A stretch of 64,000 nt of DNA from Paenibacillus riograndensis SBR5. GTDB taxonomy: Bacteria; Bacillota; Bacilli; Paenibacillales; Paenibacillaceae. The position numbers were made by a program, and so were the translations under genes. The stretch covers positions 3,889,187-3,953,186 of the forward strand of contig NZ_LN831776.1 in NCBI RefSeq assembly GCF_000981585.1, given 5' to 3'. This document shows, in pieces, positions 52,804-61,400 of the stretch. Under the pieces are notes generated by a model. It had not been told where the DNA came from. It made no database searches and was given only the letters and a program-made list of their open reading frames with translations. Each line of letters starts with the position of its first letter. The stretch's first letter is position 1.

Positions 52804-53238
52804 TTGGAAACAGGCAAGCCGGTAACAATAACATTGGAAACGGTCGTTCATTCTCCTGTTGAAAGCGTGTGGACATATTGGACCGAGCCGGAGCATATTA
52901 CGAAATGGAATACAGCTTCCGACGACTGGCATACGCCATATGCCGAGAATGATCTGAAACCCGGTGGCAAATTCCTCTCCAGAATGGAAGCCAAGGACGG
53001 TAGCTTTGGATTTGATTTCGGCGGAGTATACGACAATGTGACCATTAACGAGAGCATCTCCTACACGATTGCCGACGGCAGAAAAGTGAAGATCGATTTT
53101 GTCCGCCAAGGCAATGATACCAAGATCATCACAGCATTCGAAGCGGAAGAGACCAACCCCGTTGAGATGCAGCAAGCCGGGTGGCAGGCGATTCAGGATA
53201 ATTTCAAAAAATATGTGGAAGCTGCTGCAGAAAAATAA
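52804..53238 (+). CDS. SRPBCC/AHSA1-like protein
   Basis: 144-residue START-fold protein of the activator of Hsp90 ATPase homologue 1 type, which forms a hydrophobic cavity. Recognised from PVESVWTYWTEPEHITKWNTAS, the DLKPGGKFLSRMEAKDGS loop, and ETNPVEMQQAGWQAIQDNFKKYVE at the end. TTG start with GGGGG about 8 bp upstream. It starts 97 bp after the acetyltransferase and is followed by a terminator. Function unknown in bacteria of this kind; often a small-molecule binding or stress protein. Confidence 0.9.
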   Translation: METGKPVTITLETVVHSPVESVWTYWTEPEHITKWNTASDDWHTPYAENDLKPGGKFLSRMEAKDGSFGFDFGGVYDNVTINESISYTIADGRKVKIDFVRQGNDTKIITAFEAEETNPVEMQQAGWQAIQDNFKKYVEAAAEK

Positions 53239-53286
53239 AGATTTTTATTTGGTGGCTGTTTTCCAGACCCTTCACCAGGGTCCATC

Positions 53287-53341
53287 AAAACGGATTTGTG
53301 AAATTACTTAAAAGTAATTTTACAGGTCCGTTTTATTTTTT
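53287..53341 (+). terminator. terminator after the AHSA1-like gene
   Basis: AAAACGGA pairs with TCCGTTTT; inside it AAATTACTT and AAGTAATTT form a second stem. The outer arm runs into ATTTTT. Confidence 0.85.
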
Positions 53342-53486
53342 ATTGCCCTATAGAATAGACATAGATTAAACTTTAAGATGGAATTGTATCTATATTTCAT
53401 AAATGGAATAAAATATAAAACTCTTATTGAAGTATGCGGTTCAAAATTGTTCAATTTGTTTGTATGACAAAATGGGGGTCTATAGT

Positions 53487-54062
53487 ATGGATCAAACAGA
53501 GGGGAAGCTGCTGCTTATTCAGTCTTCCCGCTTCTTTTCTTTAAATCCAGTCATACAGGAAGAAATTTTCCATGTTTTTTATGATCTGAATTACGGATCA
53601 ATTTTTTATGTGACGCATGATCATCATGCTACCGAAGATATTATTCAGGAAGCTTTTTTGAAAACGATCTATAAGTCTCCAGACGTAGAGAACGAACGAC
53701 AATTAATAGGATGGATCAAAGTAACTGTTCGTAATTTGGTATTAAATTATTTGCGTAAAATAAAGAATAGCCGTCACAATATTGACGTTGATAGAGTTTT
53801 TATTAAAACGGCTTCTAGTGGAACCGCTGAGTCAGTTGAAAGCCAAATCGAAGCAAAATTACTCGAAGAGCAAATCTTACAATATCTGAGTGAGATGAAG
53901 CCGGAATATCGGTTTCTTATTGAATTGCGTTGGAAATTTGGTTTGTCCTATCATGAAATTGCTCAAGAGCTTCATATAACCGATGAAAAAGTGCGGCAGA
54001 AACTTCACAGAGCCAGAGATTTGCTAAAAAATAAGCTTCTTTCAAAGGGGAGAAAATTATGA
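53487..54062 (+). CDS. sigma-70-family (ECF-like) sigma factor
   Basis: 191-residue sigma factor with region 2 (FYDLNYGSIFYVTHDHHATEDIIQEAFLKTI, then WIKVTVRNLVLNYLRKIKN) and region 4 (LIELRWKFGLSYHEIAQELHITDEKVRQKLHRARD); regions 1 and 3 are missing, as in ECF factors. ATG 53487 has GGGGG upstream and is more likely than the TTG at 53427. It overlaps no anti-sigma gene; instead a stand-alone winged-helix gene begins 17 bp later and an exported amidase follows. The gene is AT-rich compared with its surroundings, a sign of transfer. Confidence 0.88.
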   Translation: MDQTEGKLLLIQSSRFFSLNPVIQEEIFHVFYDLNYGSIFYVTHDHHATEDIIQEAFLKTIYKSPDVENERQLIGWIKVTVRNLVLNYLRKIKNSRHNIDVDRVFIKTASSGTAESVESQIEAKLLEEQILQYLSEMKPEYRFLIELRWKFGLSYHEIAQELHITDEKVRQKLHRARDLLKNKLLSKGRKL

Positions 54063-54079
54063 AAACAAGGAGGTTAACG

Positions 54080-54391
54080 ATGAGCGAAAATATTAAAAAT
54101 GTGACATTCCTTCGAGACCACTGTTATGTTGATTTTGATAGAGCAATCTTTGTAAATCATGACCTGCCATGTGCATTATCGAGAATAGAGACATCCTTGC
54201 TTACTTGCCTTGTGTCAAAATTAGGGCATATCGTGACATATGGTGAGTTAATTATTTTTGTAACAGAACCGATTACGCCAAATGAGCTTCATGTACATAT
54301 GTCACGGATTCGAAAAAAGATAGAAGATAAATCTACTTCGAACAATTTAATTTCCGTTAGAGGAGTAGGATATATTCTCATTTCCACATAG
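54080..54391 (+). CDS. stand-alone OmpR-type winged-helix regulator
   Basis: 103-residue protein consisting only of a Trans_reg_C DNA-binding domain (ALSRIETSLLTCLVSKLGHIVTYGELI, then ELHVHMSRIRKKIED and SVRGVGYILIS). No receiver domain is present and none is encoded nearby, so it is not controlled by phosphorylation. ATG 54080 has AAGGAGG 6 bp before it, within the region just after the sigma stop (54060-54062); the open frame's ATG 54059 overlaps the sigma stop but has no site. It is almost surely co-transcribed with the sigma gene and may act with it at the same promoters. Confidence 0.88.
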   Translation: MSENIKNVTFLRDHCYVDFDRAIFVNHDLPCALSRIETSLLTCLVSKLGHIVTYGELIIFVTEPITPNELHVHMSRIRKKIEDKSTSNNLISVRGVGYILIST

Positions 54392-54418
54392 AGAAAAAGT
54401 AATAGAATCATTGTTTTG

Positions 54419-54456
54419 CTGTCGAATCCATTGCAATATTGAAAGCAATTCGACAG
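54419..54456. other. inverted repeat between the regulator and amidase genes
   Basis: CTGTCGAAT and ATTCGACAG form a perfect 9-bp stem with an inner TTGC/GCAA. No T-run follows. It lies 150 bp before the amidase start and may be a weak terminator or a binding site. Further on, GGGAAC near 54517 resembles an ECF -35 element, but no paired -10 could be fixed. Confidence 0.5.
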
Positions 54457-54605
54457 GAATATTATGGTATTATTTTGGTAGAGAGTGATAGGGACCCCAT
54501 TCTCTTAAAAAAGCGGGAACTCATTGTGAATTTTTGTACATTGTTGCTGACTGGCCATTTATCTAACGGAAGATCACATCAACCATTTTGAGGGAGGAAA
54601 GCTCA

Positions 54606-55745
54606 ATGCGTTTTAGAAAAGTACTTTCGGCAATTGTAGTTGTTTTATCTCTAACTTCCAGCGTTGCTTTTGCTCAACCGGAGACAGTCACAGTTTCGCA
54701 GGATTCACCTGAACAGCAGCAGTATCAGGCCGCAGTGAAAAGCTATGTTGAAAATTTCGTGAAGGATGCTTATGCTCCTTACTATGTCATTAACTCCATT
54801 CAGCTTTCAACATCTGATTTTACGATTGACCAAGGCAAATTAACCACCAGAGTCAATGTATCCTTGAATAAAACGTTAAAAGCAAAGTCTGTAAATGAAC
54901 TTCCTTATGTGAAGGGGCTTAACAGCAAACTGAATTCGCTCAAGCTATCCAGAGCCGCCTACGTAAACGATGCCGAGCAAGTTATTAATGATAAAATCCA
55001 GGACCTTGAACAGTACATTGGGACATCAACCGATCAAAATGATTCATTTCGCGTGACTGCGGATATTATTGACAACCAGCTTGATCTGAATAACGCCAAA
55101 TTTGAGTTCTTAAACGGTCTTGTTGAATGGATTCCGGCAACTTATTTCATCCCTGAATCTGAAACTGCGATTGCAAAAAACGCAGAAGCAGATCTGGCAA
55201 ATGACATTACAGTCAACCGCAACTATGCAGTTAAGCAAGAGGCTAGCGCAATTCAACCCCTTGCTACCGTTAAATATGATCGTCTGGCGGCTAGGGACTA
55301 TGCCAATAAATATACTTCGGAAGTGACCTCGTCGCTCGGATACGATACCAGCAAGTGGAATCCTAATTATGCATGGCACACTGAAAGTGGTGGAGTGGAT
55401 TGCGCCAATTATGTTTCTCAGGCCATTTATGCGGGGGGCATTCCAAAGGACAGTACGTGGAAACCGGAAAGCACAGCTTGGGTTAACACAGGACGTAACA
55501 TCTCTAATGGTTTGAAACAATATATGGTTGATACAAAGGGCTATTTCTATAAGACAACTAAAGGCGGAACCTCTGCAGGCGGCTTTATCAGCGCGGTTAA
55601 TTATTCTCATGTGATGTTCATTGTTGCAAATGATGGCGTAACAATGCTGTTCAGTGCTCATACAAATGATCGCTTAAAAGCCTCCTTTGCAAACTTTAGC
55701 AGCAGCTCGTATGAGTTCTATTACGTCAATTCTTCCTATCTATAA
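54606..55745 (+). CDS. secreted amidase-domain protein (Amidase_6 type)
   Basis: 379-residue exported protein. Signal peptide MRFRKVLSAIVVVLSLTSSVAFA, a helical N-terminal region (about 30-215) with no recognised family, and a C-terminal Amidase_6-like domain (about 225-379) with the catalytic-type Cys in GGVDCANYVSQAIYAGG and a late His in NYSHVMFIV. The conserved opening YDRLAARDYANKYT is typical of this family. ATG with AGGGAGG upstream. It follows the sigma and winged-helix genes by 214 bp, so it may be their target. The substrate (peptidoglycan or a peptide) is unknown. Confidence 0.88.
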   Translation: MRFRKVLSAIVVVLSLTSSVAFAQPETVTVSQDSPEQQQYQAAVKSYVENFVKDAYAPYYVINSIQLSTSDFTIDQGKLTTRVNVSLNKTLKAKSVNELPYVKGLNSKLNSLKLSRAAYVNDAEQVINDKIQDLEQYIGTSTDQNDSFRVTADIIDNQLDLNNAKFEFLNGLVEWIPATYFIPESETAIAKNAEADLANDITVNRNYAVKQEASAIQPLATVKYDRLAARDYANKYTSEVTSSLGYDTSKWNPNYAWHTESGGVDCANYVSQAIYAGGIPKDSTWKPESTAWVNTGRNISNGLKQYMVDTKGYFYKTTKGGTSAGGFISAVNYSHVMFIVANDGVTMLFSAHTNDRLKASFANFSSSSYEFYYVNSSYL

Positions 55746-55753
55746 GGTGTAAC

Positions 55754-55796
55754 AAAAAACGGTTAAGCGGGATTAGGCGCTTAGCCGTTTTTTTTG
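55754..55796. terminator. bidirectional terminator between convergent genes
   Basis: Stem AAAAACGGTTAAGCG / CGCTTAGCCGTTTTT (one G-T pair) with A-run on the left and T-run on the right. It would serve the amidase gene on the plus strand and the SLH gene (55819, minus). Confidence 0.9.
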
Positions 55797-55818
55797 TCGT
55801 TCCTTGAATTACATGAAC

Positions 55819-56793
55819 CTAATCGATAATAAAGTCGATTCCTTTTTCTTGAATATCATTACTCAAGTTCAGGTATTCTGTCTTTAATGCTAAATCTTCA
55901 GTCGCATATTGTACATCAGTTGGTGTATTTATTGTGAAGACGACATTTTCTCTTTCACCGATTTTGTATATATGAATATTTTTCATAAGTTCCGGTCCCT
56001 CTGAAGACCAGACTTCTTTGGGCCAAACAGTCAGTGTAAAGAGTGTCCCTCCATACTTTTTGTTGGATTTATCAATGAAGTTGTAGCTCTTGGTTTTTAC
56101 ATCCGTATTTGTGGCAGTAACCACTTCGTATTTGTTCTTCCATTGTTGCGGAAACTGAATGCTTATGTTTTGTTCCGGTATTGTATAAACATCTTTTTGT
56201 GCAAGGTCACTTTTATACTTTTCTGTTGTTTTAGGAATTGACTTCAACTCATCAAATCTATATTTTAGCCGTTCTATAAAGGCCAATGCTTCGGTTCTTG
56301 TAACAGGCTCGTTTTTATTGAACCCCTGTAAAGATCTTTCCGTTTTTCCCTTTGCTATGCCAATATCCAATAGATATTGGATGGAGTCGTCGACGGTAAA
56401 GTTTTTCCCGGCTGCACTGGCTAAGTAACGGGCTACATTTCCTCTGTTCAAAGCTGCCTGCTCAGAAGGCTGAAGCTCTGTCCACCCAAGTTTGTGAATG
56501 TAACTTAGATAAGGTTCGGCCCAGTTTTGGCTCTTTTGGCTTGAACTAAAATCGGAGGGCTGATAGCTTCTGATGAGCATCGCAATAAATTCACTTTGAC
56601 TTACCTTCGCATCGGGTTTAAACGTCCCGTCAGGATAGCCTTCAACGATTTTATGCTGAATGGCTCTTTCAATGTACTCCTGTCCCCAAAAGTGATCTGG
56701 AACATCTTTAAACTTGCTTGACTGCTCTGCCAGGGCTATGTTCGCATGAATGACGAGACTTATGCCCAAAACACATGATAACAATTTTCTCAT
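55819..56793 (-). CDS. SLH-domain surface protein
   Basis: 324-residue exported protein. Signal peptide MRKLLSCVLGISLVIHANIALA followed by two or three SLH-like motifs (about 22-195; the first with GYPDGTFKPDAKVSQSEF is clear, later ones diverge) that bind it to the cell wall. The C-terminal part (about 200-324) has no recognised family and reads like a beta-rich domain (ISIQFPQQWKNKYEVVTATN). ATG 56793 with GGAG 7 bp upstream is preferred. Convergent with the amidase across a shared terminator. AT-rich like its neighbour; its exact role is unknown. Confidence 0.85.
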   Translation of the reverse strand: MRKLLSCVLGISLVIHANIALAEQSSKFKDVPDHFWGQEYIERAIQHKIVEGYPDGTFKPDAKVSQSEFIAMLIRSYQPSDFSSSQKSQNWAEPYLSYIHKLGWTELQPSEQAALNRGNVARYLASAAGKNFTVDDSIQYLLDIGIAKGKTERSLQGFNKNEPVTRTEALAFIERLKYRFDELKSIPKTTEKYKSDLAQKDVYTIPEQNISIQFPQQWKNKYEVVTATNTDVKTKSYNFIDKSNKKYGGTLFTLTVWPKEVWSSEGPELMKNIHIYKIGERENVVFTINTPTDVQYATEDLALKTEYLNLSNDIQEKGIDFIID

Positions 56794-56890
56794 ATTGCTT
56801 CTCCATTCTCCTTTCACAATCTGGGAAGTTTGCCTTCAAAGTATATAAACACCTGAACTTGCTATTTAGTTGCATAAAATGTAAAAATCT

Positions 56891-59239
56891 TTAGGCCTGC
56901 TCGTCTGAAGTATAACCTTCTCCAGCGCTATCAGGACTTTTCAGCGCCTCCTGCTCGCGGTAGGCCGAAGGAGTCAGGCCATACTTTTTCTTGAACAGCG
57001 TGGAGAAATAAGTGATATTGTACATGCCTACCGATTCACTGATTTTGGCGGCAGTCTCATGGGTGGAAGCAAGCAAATCCTTTGCTTTCTCCAGCCTGGT
57101 GTGGTTCAGGTATTCGCTGAACGATTGCCGGGTTGCTCCTTTGAACAGCTTTCCCAGATAGCTTGGCGACAGGCCGGCGATGTTGGACACCAGCTCCAGG
57201 GATAAGTTCGGCTGGGCATATTGCTCCTGAATGTAATTCTGTACCTTCTCAATGATAACATTGTGCTTCTGGGCATTCATCCAGAGATTCTTCTCTTCGA
57301 TTAATGCGCAAATATTGAAACAATACCGGTTGAAAATGCCGTTGATTTCGGTCAGCTGTTCGGCAGATTCGATTTCAGTCACCGCAACCAGATACTCGTT
57401 GAAATTGGAATCCGGCACATGCTGCAAATAGTCAAAGTGTTTGAGCAGGGACAGCATGAGCTGGATGCTGTAGGTAATGACCTGATTGATTGAACCGTTA
57501 GAGATTTGTTCTACGAATTGTCCGATTGCCTCCCGGATAGGCTCCGGCTTGCCGGATTGCACAGCATCGATTAGCTTCTTCTCGTAGGCGCTGGGATAGC
57601 TCAAGGCCGTCATCATATGGGGCCGCGTTGCTACGGCATCCAGAATCGATTCCTTTCCGTAGATCATCCGGTATTTAACATACTGCTGCGCCGAAGTATA
57701 GGAGGAAGGGATGTTCTTCCTGCCATAGCTTATATCCCCTACACCGATGGATACCGTCGCCTTGAAGTAACGGTTCAGGAAGCTCTGAATATTGCGCAAG
57801 GCGGGCTTGAGTTCCTCCGGCGTCTGGTTTTTTGCACACTGAAGGATCGCGGCGGTTTCATTCTCCCCAATATTCAAGTAATCACAAGCCCCGATATGCG
57901 CCAGCATCTCTTTTGTAATATTGCCAAGGGCGAAGCGCAGCAACGGCCGCTGTACCGCTTCGATCCGCCCTTTTGTCTGCTCCAGCTCATTGATTTTGAA
58001 TACCAGTACGCAAAAATAAGGCCCGGACACTTCTTCGTCGATATCCCGGATAAGTTCGCTCGGAACCGAATATTCCAGCGGATGGCCCTGGAGCAATGAA
58101 TGCAGATAAAGCTCACGGATCGTCCGGGAAGAGCTGCTGATCACGAACTGCATCGATTTATCCCGTTCCTCCAATGAATGGAAAACCTCGGCCATGATCT
58201 TATATTCATCGATAAACGGCGAACCGGAGGCCGGAACATTCGTGCCCGGCATGATCTTTTCAAACAGCGTCGATAACGGACTATAAATATTTTTGGTCAG
58301 AAAAATAGAGACCAGCAGACCTGCCAGTACGATCCCGGCCGTCACAAGCAGCGTAACGCTGCGGAGCTGATCAATGTTAGAGATGAGCCCGGAGTAAGGG
58401 GAAACGCTTACAAAATACCAGTCCATTTTCTCCGATTTCACATAAGTGACCAGATGCTTTTTATTATGAATATTTGCTGTGAAGCTGTTTTCCTCCTTGT
58501 CCTGATTCAAAATCCGCTGCACATACTGTTCCTTCGACAAGTCCTCCAGAAACAAATTTGAATCGGTATGGGAGAGCACTTTACCCTCATTGTTGATGAC
58601 GAAAACGTTGCTCGCGGCATCCGCTTTGCTGATCTTGCGAATCGTCGTCAGAATGGACTTTTCTTCCACATTAATATAGATGAGAGGGTTGTCGGAGGTC
58701 CGAAATGAGAAATCCGGGTACAGCAGAAAGGTTAGGAGCTGCAGCGGCGCATCATTGTTACGGCCGGCAATGGTCAGGCTTCGCGGATAAAATTCCATAT
58801 ACCGCTCTGAGCTGAGGGCGGTGAGCGAGGAATCGAAAGGAAGCCCGGCTGTATCCACTGTTGTTCCCGTAGAAGGGCGGTAGATCCCAATGCTGTGTAT
58901 ATAAGGATATATACTTGTAATCTGGGACATCTGCTGAAAGATACGGTAATTGTTAACCTTGTCCTCAGTCGTGTCGTTCAGGAACGAGATGATCTCCCGC
59001 TGGATGAGCAGTGCATTGCCGATTGTCATGACTTGGTTATAGACAACGTCAGAGGCGTAAGTGATTTGGGACAACATGGCTTTGGAATTGTGGTCGATCT
59101 CCTTGACGGCGCTTCTGGAGAAGAGATAGAAGAGGACGCCGGACAGCAGGCTGACGGTTAGAAGAACAAGCAGGAAATATGAGATGGTAAGCTTTTGAAA
59201 TGCCTTGTACCGGACAAGCTGATGCATGGTGTTCCGCAT
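56891..59239 (-). CDS. membrane-bound AraC-family sensor-regulator
   Basis: 782-residue one-component regulator. Two membrane helices (about 15-38 and 285-310) enclose a Cache-like extracytoplasmic sensor. The cytoplasmic part contains a degenerate GGDEF-like or linker region (RNIPSSYTSAQQYVKYRM) and a C-terminal AraC double helix-turn-helix (SLELVSNIAGLSPSYLGKLF and KISESVGMYNITYFSTLFKKKYG). No receiver or histidine-kinase module. ATG 59239 has GGGAGG 8 bp upstream. Divergent from an ABC importer (59486), so it probably senses an external oligosaccharide and activates that importer. Confidence 0.92.
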   Translation of the reverse strand: MRNTMHQLVRYKAFQKLTISYFLLVLLTVSLLSGVLFYLFSRSAVKEIDHNSKAMLSQITYASDVVYNQVMTIGNALLIQREIISFLNDTTEDKVNNYRIFQQMSQITSIYPYIHSIGIYRPSTGTTVDTAGLPFDSSLTALSSERYMEFYPRSLTIAGRNNDAPLQLLTFLLYPDFSFRTSDNPLIYINVEEKSILTTIRKISKADAASNVFVINNEGKVLSHTDSNLFLEDLSKEQYVQRILNQDKEENSFTANIHNKKHLVTYVKSEKMDWYFVSVSPYSGLISNIDQLRSVTLLVTAGIVLAGLLVSIFLTKNIYSPLSTLFEKIMPGTNVPASGSPFIDEYKIMAEVFHSLEERDKSMQFVISSSSRTIRELYLHSLLQGHPLEYSVPSELIRDIDEEVSGPYFCVLVFKINELEQTKGRIEAVQRPLLRFALGNITKEMLAHIGACDYLNIGENETAAILQCAKNQTPEELKPALRNIQSFLNRYFKATVSIGVGDISYGRKNIPSSYTSAQQYVKYRMIYGKESILDAVATRPHMMTALSYPSAYEKKLIDAVQSGKPEPIREAIGQFVEQISNGSINQVITYSIQLMLSLLKHFDYLQHVPDSNFNEYLVAVTEIESAEQLTEINGIFNRYCFNICALIEEKNLWMNAQKHNVIIEKVQNYIQEQYAQPNLSLELVSNIAGLSPSYLGKLFKGATRQSFSEYLNHTRLEKAKDLLASTHETAAKISESVGMYNITYFSTLFKKKYGLTPSAYREQEALKSPDSAGEGYTSDEQA

Positions 59240-59485
59240 GAAGAATACCTCCCAGTGCTGCAATAGTACCTCTTCAATATAGAGCATTTTCAGCTAAAAA
59301 GGTACACCATCACGCAAAAATGAAAGCCAGTTCGTTTATTTGGAAGCCCAGTGCCGCATTGTAGAAGGGTTCTCCGGATTTTAAAATAGACAGCCGCAAG
59401 TTGCTCCGGCTACTCTGGAAACATAGCAACGGCCGCTGGTGTGATGCGGCAGCCGGGATTCATAACTAATGGGGGGGAACAAAAA

Positions 59486-60421
59486 TTGGAAAAGAAACGG
59501 CGGCGGGGATTCGGTATGCTGTCCGATATTCGCAGGAACGGTACGTCTTATCTGCTGGTTCTGCCTGCGATGGCATACACCTTTATTTTTGGGTATATGA
59601 CGTATCCGTATATGCTCATTGCTTTCCAGCGATTCAATTACAGTAAGGGAATATTCCATAGCGAGTGGATAGGATTAAAGAACTTCGAGTTCTTCTTCCG
59701 GTCGAACAAGGCGTTTACGGTCACCTTTAACACCATATATCTAAATTTGCTTTTTATCATCTTCGGTACGCTGACGGCGCTGGCGATTTCACTGATCCTG
59801 AACGAGCTGCGCAAGAAGCTGTTCGTCAAGATTAGCCAATCGATGATGCTGTTCCCGAACTTCATATCCTGGATCGTGATCAGCTATGTGCTGTACGCAT
59901 TTTTTTCAATGGATATGGGGATCGTGAACAAATTGCTGAACCAGCTCGGCATCGCCCCGGTCAACTGGTACACTGAGCAGCAGGCATGGCCGGCTATTCT
60001 TACCATCATGCATGTGTGGAAGGGAGCCGGGATGAGCGCCGTTATTTATCTGGCTACTATTACCGGAATCGATGAGACGTTGTATGAAGCGGCCGAGATA
60101 GACGGGGCCAGCCGGTGGCAGATGTGCATGCGCATTACGGTTCCATTGATGATGCCTACGGTGGTTATACTGATGCTGCTCTCGGTCGGCAAAATCATGT
60201 ACGGCGATTTTGGGATGATCTATGCCTTGATCGGCGATAACGGCACCTTGTATGGGACCACGGACATCATTGATACGTATGTATTCCGCTCGTTGCGGCA
60301 GATTGGCAATCCTTCCGAAGCAATGGCCGTCGGACTGTTCCAGTCCGTTGTCGGATTTATCCTTGTCTTCGGTACAAATGCCATTACCCGCAAATTTTTC
60401 AAAGACGGTGCGTTATATTAA
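59486..60421 (+). CDS. sugar ABC transporter permease (LplB type)
   Basis: 311-residue permease, the second LplB-type protein in the window. Six predicted helices and the EAA loop EAAEIDGASRWQMCMRITVPLMMP. Opening YLLVLPAMAYTFIFGYMTYPYMLIAFQRF marks the subfamily. TTG 59486 with GGGGGG about 7 bp upstream is chosen over the open frame's start at 59441. It leads a three-gene importer with the permease at 60471 and binding protein at 61401; no ATPase gene is present. Confidence 0.92.
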   Translation: MEKKRRRGFGMLSDIRRNGTSYLLVLPAMAYTFIFGYMTYPYMLIAFQRFNYSKGIFHSEWIGLKNFEFFFRSNKAFTVTFNTIYLNLLFIIFGTLTALAISLILNELRKKLFVKISQSMMLFPNFISWIVISYVLYAFFSMDMGIVNKLLNQLGIAPVNWYTEQQAWPAILTIMHVWKGAGMSAVIYLATITGIDETLYEAAEIDGASRWQMCMRITVPLMMPTVVILMLLSVGKIMYGDFGMIYALIGDNGTLYGTTDIIDTYVFRSLRQIGNPSEAMAVGLFQSVVGFILVFGTNAITRKFFKDGALY

Positions 60422-60470
60422 AATGCTTCTGGCAACAGCTTACCGAAGAAAGGCTTTAGGAGGAATAGAA

Positions 60471-61343
60471 ATGAAGACGTTTTCAATCAGTAAGACGGTT
60501 ATGTATGCTCTGATTTCAATATATTCGGCGCTTTCTTTGCTTCCGATGCTGCTGGTGCTGATGATCTCGGTTACGGATGAGGATGCCATATTGAAGAACG
60601 GCTACAGCCTTTTTCCGGAGAAGTTCTCCCTGTATGCCTATAAGCTGATCTTTACGGGTGGCTCCCAGGTCATGCAGAGCTACGGAATCTCCATTTTTGT
60701 CACGATCGTCGGCACGGCGCTGGCGATTCTGATTACCTCCATGGCCGGCTATACACTGGCGAACAAAAACGTGAAATACCGCAATCTGCTGGCGCTTTAT
60801 TTTTTTATCACCATGATATTTTCCGCCGGGATTGTGCCCTGGTATCTGATGAACCGGTCGCTTGGGTTGACCAACAATATTCTTGCTCTGATCATTCCGT
60901 CGCTGCTGTTCAGCCCGTTCAACCTCTTCCTTGTGCGCAATTTCATGAACGGGGTTCCAGACTCCCTGCGGGAGTCGGCAACCATTGACGGGGCCAGCGA
61001 TATTACGATTGCCTTCAGGATCTATCTTCCGTTATGCAAGCCGGTACTGGCGACGATTGCGCTCTTCTACGGACTTGATTACTGGAACAACTGGTGGAAT
61101 GCGATCATGCTGATTGACAGCAAGGAATTGTACCCGCTGCAATTTATGCTTCTGCAGATGCAATCGGAGATCAGCATGCTGAACGAGATGACGATGCTGG
61201 CCGGATCCAGTGATATCACGCTTCCTTCGGAATCGGTCAAGATGGCGACAGCGGTTGTGACGATCGGGCCGATCATATTCTTGTATCCTTACTTGCAGAA
61301 GTATTTTGTCAAAGGACTGGTAATTGGTTCGGTCAAAGGCTGA
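60471..61343 (+). CDS. sugar ABC transporter permease (LplC/YtcP type)
   Basis: 290-residue partner permease. Six predicted helices, EAA-type loop ESATIDGASDITIAFRIYLPLC and the subfamily C terminus YPYLQKYFVKGLVIGSVKG. ATG 60471 with AGGAGG is chosen; the open frame reaches back to 60252 but overlaps the first permease. It follows the first permease by 49 bp. Confidence 0.92.
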   Translation: MKTFSISKTVMYALISIYSALSLLPMLLVLMISVTDEDAILKNGYSLFPEKFSLYAYKLIFTGGSQVMQSYGISIFVTIVGTALAILITSMAGYTLANKNVKYRNLLALYFFITMIFSAGIVPWYLMNRSLGLTNNILALIIPSLLFSPFNLFLVRNFMNGVPDSLRESATIDGASDITIAFRIYLPLCKPVLATIALFYGLDYWNNWWNAIMLIDSKELYPLQFMLLQMQSEISMLNEMTMLAGSSDITLPSESVKMATAVVTIGPIIFLYPYLQKYFVKGLVIGSVKG

Positions 61344-61400
61344 TATTATCCCTTCGGGGTTAATATAAAAAGTGTACAATAGAAGGAGGTCAACTTTTGT

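Noticed and set aside
58398..58413. cre-like sequence GGGAAACGCTTACA
   Set aside because: Lies inside the coding region of the membrane AraC gene, far from its start; probably chance.
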